Assembly: GCF_964355755.1 (NCBI RefSeq)
Contig: NC_092678.1
Span: 21,672,922-21,736,921 of the forward strand
Length of the DNA stretch: 64,000 nucleotides
Reading direction: 5' to 3'
Origin: Antedon mediterranea
Lineage: Eukaryota > Echinodermata > Crinoidea > Comatulida > Antedonidae
Program-made: the position numbers and the translations under genes
In this document: positions 34,111 to 44,840 of the stretch, piece after piece
Layout: each line of letters opens with the position of its first letter
Position numbering within the stretch: the first letter of the stretch is position 1
Notes under the pieces: model-generated
The model's database searches: none
What the model saw: the letters and a program-made list of their open reading frames with translations, nothing else
What the model was told of the DNA's origin: nothing

Positions 34111-35003
34111 ATGATACGATTTATATTATAACTTTGTACTGTATATTATGTATATATTGTATTATATACTGTATTAATATTTTGTCTATATCAACTAATA
34201 TCTAAATTCTTCATTCGAATCATTCTACAAAATGATTTGCTGTCTTTTGGGCACAAAGTTTAGAAAACTGTGCAGTATTGTATGAATTGTCAAGCAAATA
34301 AAATACAATTATTAGTTAAACAGTCGGTTTAATAATTTGTTGTTTGCATGATGTAATCTCAACACGCCTATTTGAACTACAATTACTGTAAGATCAAATA
34401 CCGTTGTTATGCATGATTTGCACAATTTGAATTCAAACTATTCAATGTTGTGTGCCTTTGTTTTGGCGGACTTGGCTTGCCATAAAGTTTCCTACGTGCA
34501 AATAGCCAATCGGAATCCGTATCCGTATGGTTTTTGAACTTGATCTTGATAAATCTACGTGGAGAAATAAGATTGTCTGGGTTATTTTTAGTCGTGAGGT
34601 ATTTCTCATTTTGCGTTATTATAAAAAGGTAGGTCTATATATATGTTTAATTTATACTAGATACGTGTGTTAGAATTCAGGTAAATAACCGTGTGATAAA
34701 TAGCCTGCTTGCTTGAGCTAGCTTAGCCAGGCTAGGCCTAAAATAGGCTAGTGGTAGTGGTATTCGCTCTCTAGCCTAGGTAGGCCTACCCTAGTTAGTA
34801 GTCGTAGTGTAGCACTAGGGCCTAGCCTAGGCCTACTACACACTACACAGGATCCCTACACAGTATGTGTCTCTTGCTAGGCCTAGTCTGTTCTAGTGTA
34901 GCCTATCTACAGGCCTAGGACCTACTAGATATTACAATTTGACATATTTATTGATTAAATGATTACTTTACAGATTCAATTCAGGCAATCAATCGAAACC
35001 AAA
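34111..35003. promoter_or_regulatory. SHQ1 to BCAP31 intergenic region and BCAP31 leader
   Basis: A likely noncoding BCAP31 exon ends at about 34628 (AAAAAG-GTAGGT), and the coding exon begins after TTTACAG at 34974. Between them lies TAGGCCTA-rich filler (34720-34930). Other than these splice sites I see no feature. Confidence 0.4.
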
Positions 35004-38000
35004 ATGTCGTTGCAGTGGAATTTTGTTGCCGCTATTCTTTATTTTGAGATTTTTGTCGTGATACTATTCATGTTGCCATTTATTAAATCATACATGTAAG
35101 TAGTCTATATTATTAAATTACTTGACAAGAACCTTATAAAACTTTTTTTAATTGGTAATTTGTTTTAATTGTATAATTTATAAATGATTCTTTTCTTTTA
35201 GGTGGCAGAAAGTGTTCAGATCACGCTGGTTAAAAATATTGACGGATTATGCGCATATTTATTTCAAATTTCTTATGGTTATTCTTATTCTCCTCTTTCT
35301 TGGTAAGTTTAAGATTCTATTATAATGCACAGTGCTCAAGTTTTGTGCCCGAAAGCCTTCAAAATCAGAAATAAATGAACATTTATAAATTGTTGTATTG
35401 AATGTTTTTAGATGCAGTTCGTGAAGTCAGAAAATACTCCAATACCAAGGTGGACATCAACCTACCAGAGGCAGAAATCTCAATGAACATGAAGATGTTT
35501 AGGGCTCAGCGAAACCTCTACATATCTGGCTTTGCCTTTCTGCTTTTATTGTGAGTCTTTACTTGGTAAAATAGAATTGTTTGATAGCACCAACAAACGT
35601 TATCATTCATATATGTATGTACTTACAGAACATGCCTATTGAAATGCAAGACAATTGGTTCATTAATAACTTCACAAACAAAAAAAAGAATAATTTGTAT
35701 TCTTAAACATGGGCCAAAATAATAATATTTTGCCAATTATGTTACTGATACCTGAGTGCTTCCATTTTGTTATTTGTTATTATAAATATTTAATGACTGT
35801 CTTGTAATGTAATAAATTTAGTTTGTTTATCAATTATTCATTATTATATATATTACCTCTATTCATGTTCATTTATTATTCATTAGTTAATATAATATTC
35901 ATTAGGAATTAAGAATACAGAATTTATTTGATGAAATATTGGCTGCTCTATTTAACTCGGCTTGAGCAGTCAATATTTAAACTCATGAAATAGTCTCACT
36001 ATCCAACTCATAAACATTCATTATTTGTATAATATTCATTCATTACATTATTTGAATGTTTATTAAATTTGAATATTCATTAACTCTAATGTTTATTATT
36101 GAATATTCATTAACTCTAATGTTGAATATTGATTGGGTCACATTAATTCTTAATGTCAGCTAGCAAGAATGAAATGGAATGTATTATGGTATCATCATTT
36201 GAATCATCCAGGCTCCACAACAAAATGATTGAGATCCTGAGATGATCTGATACCAGTGTTTTTTTTTGTGTGTGTGTGTTTGCCTTTTTTCTTTTTTTTT
36301 GCCTTTTTTATTTATTTTCTTATGTGATGCAATTGCTTTTGTAACTATGGAGATACGTTTCCGAAAAATAAAAGTAAAATGAAATGAATATTCATATTTA
36401 TTATTAATTGTATAATTATTATATATATTATATATATATTTATCACTAATTTATCTCTATTCAATGTTGATAATTGCTGTTTCTTGTTTTCCAATAGTGT
36501 GCTGAATAGAATGAGCAAGTTGATTTCAAAAGAAGCCAGTCTAACAGCATCGAATGAAGCCTCATTGAAGCAGGCTCGAGGAGCATCTGAACAAGCTAAA
36601 AAGCTTATGGCCGAGATTGAAGAATTACAAAAGGTATAATCATTTTAAATAGCCTGAAAGTTTTGAGGGATTTCCCCGAATGGTTGTAAAATCAAAACGG
36701 TACTGGGTTTGGTCTTCTAGCGTTCCCGCTCCCAACTAGTCATCCATTCATAGAAGTTATAGTTGATTGAAAAGTTTTGTAAAGCTCTGTCTACATTATC
36801 AAACTTAATGTGACAAAAAATGTGATGTGCCCATATGGACATGATATCATATCACTACCATATTAAGGCATATCACTACCATATTTGGGCACATCAAACT
36901 TTTTTGTCAAACTAGTTTGATAGTATAGAGAGAGCTTTTGAAATAGAGTATAATATTTAAATCACATTGTCAATACACCCGTTTATGGCCTAAGATACAC
37001 TTCTGCATGGTAAAAACATTGTACACAAAAAAATTTTTTTTTTTGTAGGAGGGCAAACGCAAACTGTCTCGATCAAACTCAATGGCTGATGTTGCCATGG
37101 CGGCGGTTGCTGACAGTGAGGTTACTAAAGAACTAAAAGCCACAAAAGAAGAAGTTACAAACTTAACAAATGGTATTTACCTAAAACATTTTTCAATTAT
37201 ATTCACAAGAATTGTAATGTTTTTTGTGGAACTACTGTGTATAACAAGGATTTCTTTTTTGTAAAAACCAAAAAATTATAAGCGAACTTACAGAACGTTT
37301 CGAAACCTGGAGTAACTTTGCGTCCGATGTGAGTAATTGGCCAGATGTTTGCCCTACTCTGGGCAAATAATTTGTACTTTGTTGAGGTATGAATGCCAGG
37401 CTAGTGATCTGGAGGTCGTGGGTTCGAGTCCCACCTTTGAGTAGCTTGCGAAAAAAAAGTTATTCTGAATGTACTTAGTATATATTTACAAGGCCAATAA
37501 TATTTGGTTTTCGCAATCCAATTTCTTTTTTTTTAAGTGTTCAGTGGTTTTATTAACCAATCACACTTAGTATGGTTGTATAATTTGATATTTTATCAAG
37601 TTATTCATTATTGACAAAATTGATTATATTTTACAGAGTTGGAAATTGCTAAGCTAGATTTAAAAACATTCAAGAAACAGGCAGAAGGTGTTTCGACAGA
37701 GTATGACAGGCTGCTGGTTGAACATGCCAAGTTACAAGTAGGCCTAAATATTTTTATGTCCTCATTTATAGTTATAATAATATTTTTTTATTTATTAAGT
37801 TAATATAAATAAAAACAGTCAGTTTTTTGTTTTAAAAAGACATGGCTATTAAATATTTTAGGGTAGTTGGGGTGGGTGGGGGGAGGAAAAGCTCTAAAGC
37901 CTGTTTAGCCAAGCCTAGAAACAAGTTACATTATGTTAATTTATTGTGCGCATGCCGGGACATGATTCCTCACTCTATTCTTCAACATAGTTTGCTTGTT

Positions 38001-38136
38001 TCTGGGTCGCGGCAATGACCAATCATAAAGCAATACGAATGTCCTATGTTCTTCTAAAAAATGTTCCAAACCAATTTTCTTATTTCTTTAGAAACAATTG
38101 GAGACTCAAGATGGAGAATCAAAGAAGGAAAACTAA
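35004..38136 (+). CDS. BCAP31: B-cell receptor-associated protein 31 (BAP31) family ER membrane protein
   Basis: Seven coding exons: 35004-35095, 35202-35302, 35412-35550, 36498-36633, 37049-37172, 37637-37737 and 38092-38136. They sum to 738 bases, or 245 residues, close to the about 246 usual for the family. Three hydrophobic segments lie at about 5-25 (MSLQWNFVAAILYFEIF), 44-64 (YFKFLMVILILLFL) and 100-122 (LYISGFAFLLLFVLNRM). The cytosolic tail is a long coiled coil (ASLKQARGASEQAKKLMAEIEELQ onward, given here only in part). The protein ends KKEN, a KKxx dilysine ER-retrieval signal as in the family. BAP31 proteins act in ER export and quality control of membrane proteins and, in vertebrates, are caspase targets. 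No caspase site was identified here. RAB29 follows about 2 kb downstream on the same strand. Confidence 0.94.
36780..36938. mobile_element. MITE family 1 copy in a BCAP31 intron
   Basis: AAAGCTCTGTCTACATTATC at the left and GTTTGATAGTATAGAGAGAG at the right. The core holds repeated CATATCACTACCATATT. Confidence 0.7.
37375..37455 (+). repeat. tRNA-derived SINE fragment in a BCAP31 intron
   Basis: GGTCGTGGGTTCGAGTCCCACC resembles a tRNA T-arm and B-box, preceded by GCTAGTGATCTGGAGG. No full cloverleaf can be formed, so it is called a SINE piece and not a tRNA gene. Confidence 0.45.
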
Positions 38137-39195
38137 CTGCTCATCAATATTCATAAGATTGATGCATATTCATAGGGTTGATGCATATTCATAAGGTTGA
38201 TGCATATTCATATGCCTGTTTATCCCCTGCCTAAATCCACGCCTGGCCAGTGCGCGAGACATTAAATTAAAATTGTATATAGCGGCATCTATGTTATAAT
38301 AACTCCAAATTTCAAAATAATGTTTTCTGAATATTTTTTATGGATGTGCCCTCATGTGCGAGACTCGCGCATTATGTGTGAGAGTTGGCAGGTGTATATA
38401 TCATGGCAGAATAATTTACAATGTTATGCACGTTAGGTATTTAAATCTACACACTAAATAAACTTACATGATTAAATTTAACCCAATATAAATTAATTGC
38501 AATCATGTTTTGGTTTAGTAGTTTAATACTGTATACTATGGTATTTTCTTTACATTTAAATTATTTCTAACTTAATGGTTATTTTATAATTAGTACAGAT
38601 TTTAGCTATTTAAATGATATGTTAATCCTCTATGTGATCTAGATGGCAATATAAAAAAAACAATATATTTAAATACCCACTCATGGCGCTATTTAAAAGA
38701 ACAGAAACAGCAACTAGATACGAAATTTGTTGTGCACATACATTGATAAAATTGAGTAATATATTATTTTTAATAATATTTAATCATGTTCAAATAATCA
38801 GTAACAAATAATTATTGTTAATTAACATAGCTTAATGTATAATAATGGTATTTTTTAATTTAATATAAAGATTGATACATTTTCTTAATACATATTATTA
38901 GTATTTTCGGAATCATGTGTAGTGTTTTGGAAAAAATGAAAACAAGTTGTTTATGTACAATATAATTTTACCAAATACAAGTAATTTTTTTCAAAAGGTA
39001 AAACAAAAATACATGCTGAAATAAATAAAACAAATAGGTTTTTGTTTCTTTTTTCTGTTTATATCAACATTTTGTTTGTATTGAGCATAGATTAAATTAA
39101 AACATATTAAAACATTCCTCAATTAACTTCTTCGGTTAAAAAGTTATAAATGGTTTTAGAAAAATGTACAAAATAAAACGTTGATACAACTTGGT
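38137..39195. other. BCAP31 3' region and intergenic DNA
   Basis: TTGATGCATATTCATA-like units repeat three to four times at 38157-38215, just after the BCAP31 stop. The rest is AT-rich, with no gene seen. Confidence 0.5.
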
Positions 39196-39253
39196 CACGT
39201 GATAATAATATTTTGATTAATCACGTGACGCACAGGGTCCCTTCGCGCACGTG
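39196..39253. promoter_or_regulatory. Three CACGTG boxes with 26-bp spacing upstream of RAB29
   Basis: CACGTG occurs at 39196-39201, 39222-39227 and 39248-39253, so the spacing is 26 bases twice. The first two sit in GGTCACGTGAT and ATCACGTGACG, near matches to the CLEAR element (GTCACGTGAC) recognised by TFEB/MITF-type bHLH-zip factors. A likely noncoding exon follows, ending AAGG-GTAAGT at 39339, so the boxes lie about 80 bases or more upstream of that donor. Confidence 0.6.
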
Positions 39254-40093
39254 ATCTGTGACAACAGATGTGTCACGATGTTCAGGGAGATAGTGATGAA
39301 AGACAAAGCGGAAAAGAAGCGTTTATGAAAGAAAGAAGGGTAAGTTGATATCAAATGTGAATTTAAAGACAGTAATAAAGGATCTTATTATGTAGGGATT
39401 TATGCCTAGTAACTAGGCTAGCTAGTAAGATCACAGCCAGGCCAGCCAGAAAAAAGAGGCCGAGCCCAGCTGGCAGCCCCCACAACACACAGCCAGCACT
39501 CACTCAGCCCATGGAGTAAATGCTCAGCCTGACCAGCAGAGCAGAGAGTGTGTGGCACTTCATTCAGCAGAGGAGCAGCAGTGTGAAATATAGGCTAGGC
39601 TATATAATATAGTATTGGTTGCAAGGCATAAAGGCCTAAGGCTAATTAATGCTACTGTAAGAGCTTGCACAGCCTACATTATCAAGGTATAGAAATAATA
39701 TGGCCTAGACCTAGGCCTACTACTAGTACTAAATGTTTCATAAATTTTAATTGATATCGATACAGATTAAATGCTACACAAATTGCTGAATGAATTACAA
39801 TAAAATTGAATAAATAAAACGTCTTTCACACCTGCTCCAGCATGGTTCAGGTCCAGCAATTCAAATGTCAATGTTTCGTTTTCACATGGCTATGCGCATA
39901 TCGATTGGTGCATAGCGTGGTGGAGCATTGTGAAAACGAGACATTGAACGTTCGATATGATTTTCCGGAACAGGTGTGAAAACTGTTGCTGCTGGCCCTT
40001 CATACATGTAATAATTTTTATTTATACAGTAGCGGAGTAGACGATAATTCAATACTGTATTCAAAACATTATTCTGAAAGCTGTCAGTGGAGG

Positions 40094-42692
40094 ATGATCG
40101 AACGATTATTTAAAGTATTGATTATTGGCGATGGAACGGTTGGAAAAACTTCGTTTGTTGAACGCTATGTATCCAACCGATTTAGAGACGATTACAAAAC
40201 AACAATTGGAGGTATTTATGACTTATTTAAATCTATATTTATCTACTATATGAGGAGAGGTGCGTCATTTGTCCGATATTGTCATCCATTATGAATACCA
40301 TGACGCACCCATTTTGATGCATTGTGACCATATTGTTCAATTTGTTCATGATATGGTGTGATGTAAAGTGACGGAACATTGACACACCATTGTTCATTGA
40401 TGTTACGTAGCATCTAGGTTTTTTGACGCACGCCTGCATCATATGTAAATGACGTATCCATGACGCACCTCACCTGGGGGTCGTATAGTTAGAGGGTCAT
40501 ACAATTGACATGTGCATACATTTTAAATATATACAGGTTATTTACTTCTGTTGGTAAATTACAAAATTAAGAGATATCAATGAAGGCATTTAACCATCCA
40601 ATGATCTATTTGAATACCTTTTTTTTGTCACCCACCTTGTATTTTCTGTCAACGACCCTGAATCTAGTCACTGACCCTTGATATGCCCATTTTATTGTAT
40701 CTAATAGCGTTTTCTGATTTCATTGAATTAAAGTTTACACTCTATTAACTATACAAAAAGGAAAACAAAAATCACTACTGCTAACTGCTACTAAAGCTAG
40801 TGATGATATTAAATATATAATGAGAAAATTAAATAAAAAAAAGACATATACAAATATTTTCCAGGATAGCCCAAATTACTATATATTACTGATAAGAGGT
40901 TATGAGGTCAATCGTTTGTGTTTGTTTCTATCTGTATTTGTTAGTTAGCAGGATTACTCAAAAAAGTTATTGCCTGATTTCCATAACATTTTAAAGCATG
41001 GTTTCATAGCTGTGTGGGAACATGTGATCCATTTATCATATGCCTAGGTGGATGTTTACGTTCTCTGAGTACCCTTTTAGTTTCCATTGTTTAATCAACA
41101 AATCATTTTGTAAAAACTTACTAATATTATCTATTTTATTTTATTGGCTTTTTAACCTTTATATTAATTTGAAAATAAAAATCTGTCAATAATAGAGATT
41201 TTTCAGAGTTGATATGTACTGGTACCTATGTTTAGAAAATATACCTCTTACCTTATGGTAGCCACCAATTCCTTCCATGATAAGAATTGATTAATGGCCT
41301 ATAAACATACCTCTTACCTTATGGTAACCACCGATTCCTTCCTGATAAGAATTGATTAATGGCCTATAAACATACCTCTTACCTTATGGTAACCACCAAT
41401 TCCTTCCATGATAAGAATGGATTGAAGGCCTATAAAGTTTCATTATGAGAAGTTAATTAGCTGGTATCCTTAAAATTCCATCATTTGTGGTACAAGCCAA
41501 GAAATATAGGGGTATGAGGTTTCAAACTATAATCCTATCCAATTTAATTTTATCAAATTTATTTATTTTTTTTCAGTAGACTTCGCTTTAAAAGTTCTTT
41601 CCTTAAATGACGATGAAACAATTCGGTTACAATTATGGGATATCGGTGGTGAGTATAATAAATTTATGTTTGTAACTATGTCACATTTATTAATCATGAT
41701 GTGTAACTTAATTTAAAAGTATTTTTATATTCTTGTATGTAGTATGGTTTAAAACAAATGAAATATTTATTGATTAAAAAGTCTGAAAAATAAATATGAA
41801 TTCTGAAACATTTTTTTGTGTGTAATATATTATTTTATGTATTGTATAAAAAAATTATAGGGTTTTTTTTTCAGGTCAGGAGCGTTACACCTCACTGACT
41901 CGTGTTTACTACAAGGACGCATCAGCATGCGTCATTATGTTTGATGTAACGATGCATAAAACGTTTAGCAGCGTCATGAAATGGAAGAACGATCTAGACT
42001 CAAAAGTATCGTTGAAGGACGGCTCGCCCCTTCCTTGTTTGCTTCTTGCCAATAAAGTATGTATCATTTTACTACCATATCTCCTCATATGACAATATCT
42101 GTCCTGTATCATAGGCTAATTCCATAATACACCATCCCATGTGTTTCACATGTGATGGCTTTATCATGGAAGGTTAGGTTAAGTTAGGGTCTATGATACA
42201 TGGATACATCTCATGTGATGCTGTATTACAGAATTTGCCTTAGTATTTAACAAATTTAGATGCTGTCACCGACGATTGTTATTATTGATATCGGCACTTA
42301 TATTTTTCTACTTTGTTTATGGTTCCATAGTGTGACCTTTCTCAAAACCGTGCGGTTTCGTCCAGCGATATTCAAGAACTTTCACAAAACAATGGGTTCA
42401 TTGGCTGGAGTGAGATATCCGTCAAAGAGAGCTCTAACATAAGTGAATCGATGATGTAAGTATTGTTTACATTTGTATCAACAAAACCCACAATTATGTA
42501 TTTATTAATTTTTTCGTCTTATGAAAATGTTTTCCTTTTGTTTTTAGGTTTCTAGTAGAAGAAATTTTAGCAAGAAACACACTGTCAGGCCAGCCAGGCT
42601 CAGTAGCAGACGAACTCACTGATAGCACCGGCAGGATTACCTTAACGCCAAATACATCCAAATCATCTGGTTTTTGTTGTCAACAATCTTGA
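40094..42692 (+). CDS. RAB29: Rab29 (Rab7L1) small GTPase
   Basis: Five coding exons: 40094-40211, 41577-41648, 41875-42056, 42331-42455 and 42548-42692. They sum to 642 bases, or 213 residues. The frame is open upstream of ATG 40094, but MIERLFKVLIIGD aligns with the family start. Motifs are the P-loop GDGTVGKTS, switch I with TTIGVDFALKVL (the Rab32/38/29 signature), switch II WDIGGQERY, NKCD, and SVKE in place of SAK. YYKDASACVIMFDVT, PCLLLANKCDLS and NGFIGW point to Rab29 over Rab32/38. Two oddities: DIAGQ is DIGGQ, and the C-terminus is GFCCQQS, so the cysteine pair is not terminal. The family acts at the trans-Golgi network and stressed lysosomes and recruits LRRK-type kinases in vertebrates. 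Confidence 0.92.
40249..40527. mobile_element. Element related to MITE family 4, in a RAB29 intron
   Basis: It has AGGTGCGTCATTTGTCCGA at the left and GAGGGTCATACAATTGACAT at the right, with an internal TAGGTTTTTTGACGCAC. The same blocks occur at 45000-45347 in inverted or shifted order. The left terminus is missing. Confidence 0.6.
41236..41435. repeat. Tandem repeat of about 65 bp (three copies) in a RAB29 intron
   Basis: The unit contains ATACCTCTTACCTTATGGTA, then CCACCAATTCCTTCC and GATAAGAATTGATTAATGGC. Three copies differ by a few bases. Confidence 0.85.
42105..42242. mobile_element. Small inverted-repeat element in a RAB29 intron
   Basis: AGGCTAATTCCATAATACAC at the left and GCTGTATTACAGAATTTGCC at the right are near-inverse. 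Sequence at 43818-43885 (GGCATCACATGTGAAAT, GAGATGCTGTATCCCAGA) is a related fragment. Confidence 0.5.
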
Positions 42693-44840
42693 TAAATTTA
42701 TGGCTAGTAAAACTCATTTTAAGTGTTGAGAAAATCTTGAATCTTTTATATTTAAACTTAGCAATCTGTCGACTTATTCAAAATATCACTACTTAATTTA
42801 ATAGCTTATTCTTTCCATGTTCAGCTGTTACATCAAGGTTACTTACACTTTTCACTCTTACATCAAGTTTACTTGCAAGATTGGCTGTTACTTTATGTTT
42901 ACTTACAAGCATAGCTGTTGCATCAACTTTACTTACATAATTATTATTAATTCTTAATGTTTAAAAAAAATTATAATGCTTTTGTAATTTAAATTTTCTA
43001 TAAAATATTTGCTTGCTTGTTAGTTTCTTTTTTTAGATGGATTTCTATGCAAGATTTAAAAATTCTTGTCATCAATTCAGAGTCATAGAGTAGGCTTGTC
43101 TTTTTGCAAAATGAACACTACTGTTTATAATTCTAATTTACCAAATGTTACAAAGGTCAAAATTTAAAGGTCAGTAACATTGTAAGGTCATAATTTGAAT
43201 ACAGTATTTACACAGCATTTTGCATTATATTTTTACATATATTTTATTCTAAAAATATTTTTCAATTGTGTTTTGATGTGTCGGCATACTTCTTGTAAAT
43301 TATAATTTTTTAAAAATAATTAGGATTTGATTTAATTTGTTTAAATATATATTTTAATTAATATTGCAGTATCTCAGTGTAACAATATTTGCCCAGTATC
43401 ATAGTCAAATTCCAAAAAGAGATTGTGATTTTGAATAAAAATAATAATAATAATGCAGATTTCTAGAGCGCACTTCGCCACCGAAGGCGGTTTTGAATGC
43501 TTTTAGTATGCAATCCAATCCAACTCTCACCACATTGCTTGTATCCTTAGGCAAGATACTTTACTTACGTTTGCCTCTCTCCACCCAGGTGCATAAATTG
43601 GTACCATGGTAGATAGACAACTTTGCGCTCATTACAAGCTGCATTATGGTTGTATGTTTCCATACGTGTTTTGATAAAAAAAATGGCCTGGGTAATAATG
43701 TGAAGCTTTTAGCAATACGGGCTATATAAAAACAAATATTATTATTATCTCTAGACGACCACCATTCTTGTAAAATATTGTTGAAATAACTAAAATTATA
43801 AGTGTATAAAGTTGATATGATACAGGCATCACATGTGAAATACATGAGATGCTGTATCCCAGATTTTGCCTATGATACTGGCTAAATTTAGATACTCAGA
43901 ATGTTTTTTTTATTTATAAAACAAAATTGAAATATTTTGTTTTATCAAGTTTTATAAATGTTTATAAAGAATTAAAATAGCACAGAGCGTAATATTATAT
44001 GATATCAAAACAGTATATAAATAGTATTTGAAAATATATAAAATAAGGATCACTTGTATATTTATAAATAAAATAAATTGTTTAATAAATGGTGGTGCGT
44101 TATAGATTATAATATTTTGAATAAATCGTGGTACAACTAAATTCATTATGCGTTAGTATTTTTATTTACTAGATCTCAGTGTTCTAACATTCCTTAGCAT
44201 GTTCATATAATGTAAACTAACGTAATAAAATAGAAATTTCAGATAATCTCCATAAGTCCATTTTGGCGTTCCATATGTCTACATGCATTGTTTTTGTTTT
44301 TCCTCATGTGAAAAAAAGTGCGGTTTCTCGTAATTGGTGCTAAGGTTATTCTCCGAAAAAATGGGTATATTTCTTTTTTGTTGTTATAATAAACCATTAT
44401 CTTATGTTTATAAGTACATTAGGTAACCTTTCAATGCATTTTAAGATATTACGTAGTTTTTGTTTTAAAATAATTCGGGTTGAAAACTAGGCCTATGCTT
44501 TCCGCCAGCCTATTTATGCTAGCTGGGCTTACCGTACCGTAGTAGGTGTAGCCTATGGACCATAGTATCTGGCTGGGCCTAGAATAGAAGCAGTAAGTTA
44601 CTATAATGTGTACAGGCGCGGCTGGCTGGCCCAGCAGGCCTAGCCTGTTTTGTGTTTAAACTGGTAGCGTCAACTGAGATGTGAAACGCGTTACTGTGTC
44701 ACAACTATAACTTAAAACAAAACGGATTATACTTCTAGATTGTAGAAAAAATAAATATAACATTTTACATCTAAATACAATACAGGTTTTATCTGAAATT
44801 ATTTGTCACCGTGGTTTCACTACTGACGCTGCGATGTAAC
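42693..44840. other. RAB29 to death-domain-gene intergenic region
   Basis: It includes a SINE-like element at 43440-43745: AGAGCGCACTTCGCCACCG, a GGCAAGATACTTTACTTACG block, CACCCAGGTGCATAAATTGG and a tail with GGGCTATATAAA. TACATCAAGTTTACTTACA-like units repeat at 42830-42945. TAGGCCTA-rich DNA at 44490-44650 precedes the next gene. No gene is seen. Confidence 0.5.

Noticed and set aside
37375-37455. Possible tRNA gene (GGTTCGAGTCCCACC)
   Set aside because: Only the T-arm side is tRNA-like. No acceptor or anticodon stems can be built, so it is a SINE relic. The same holds for 50064-50200 and 57195-57245.
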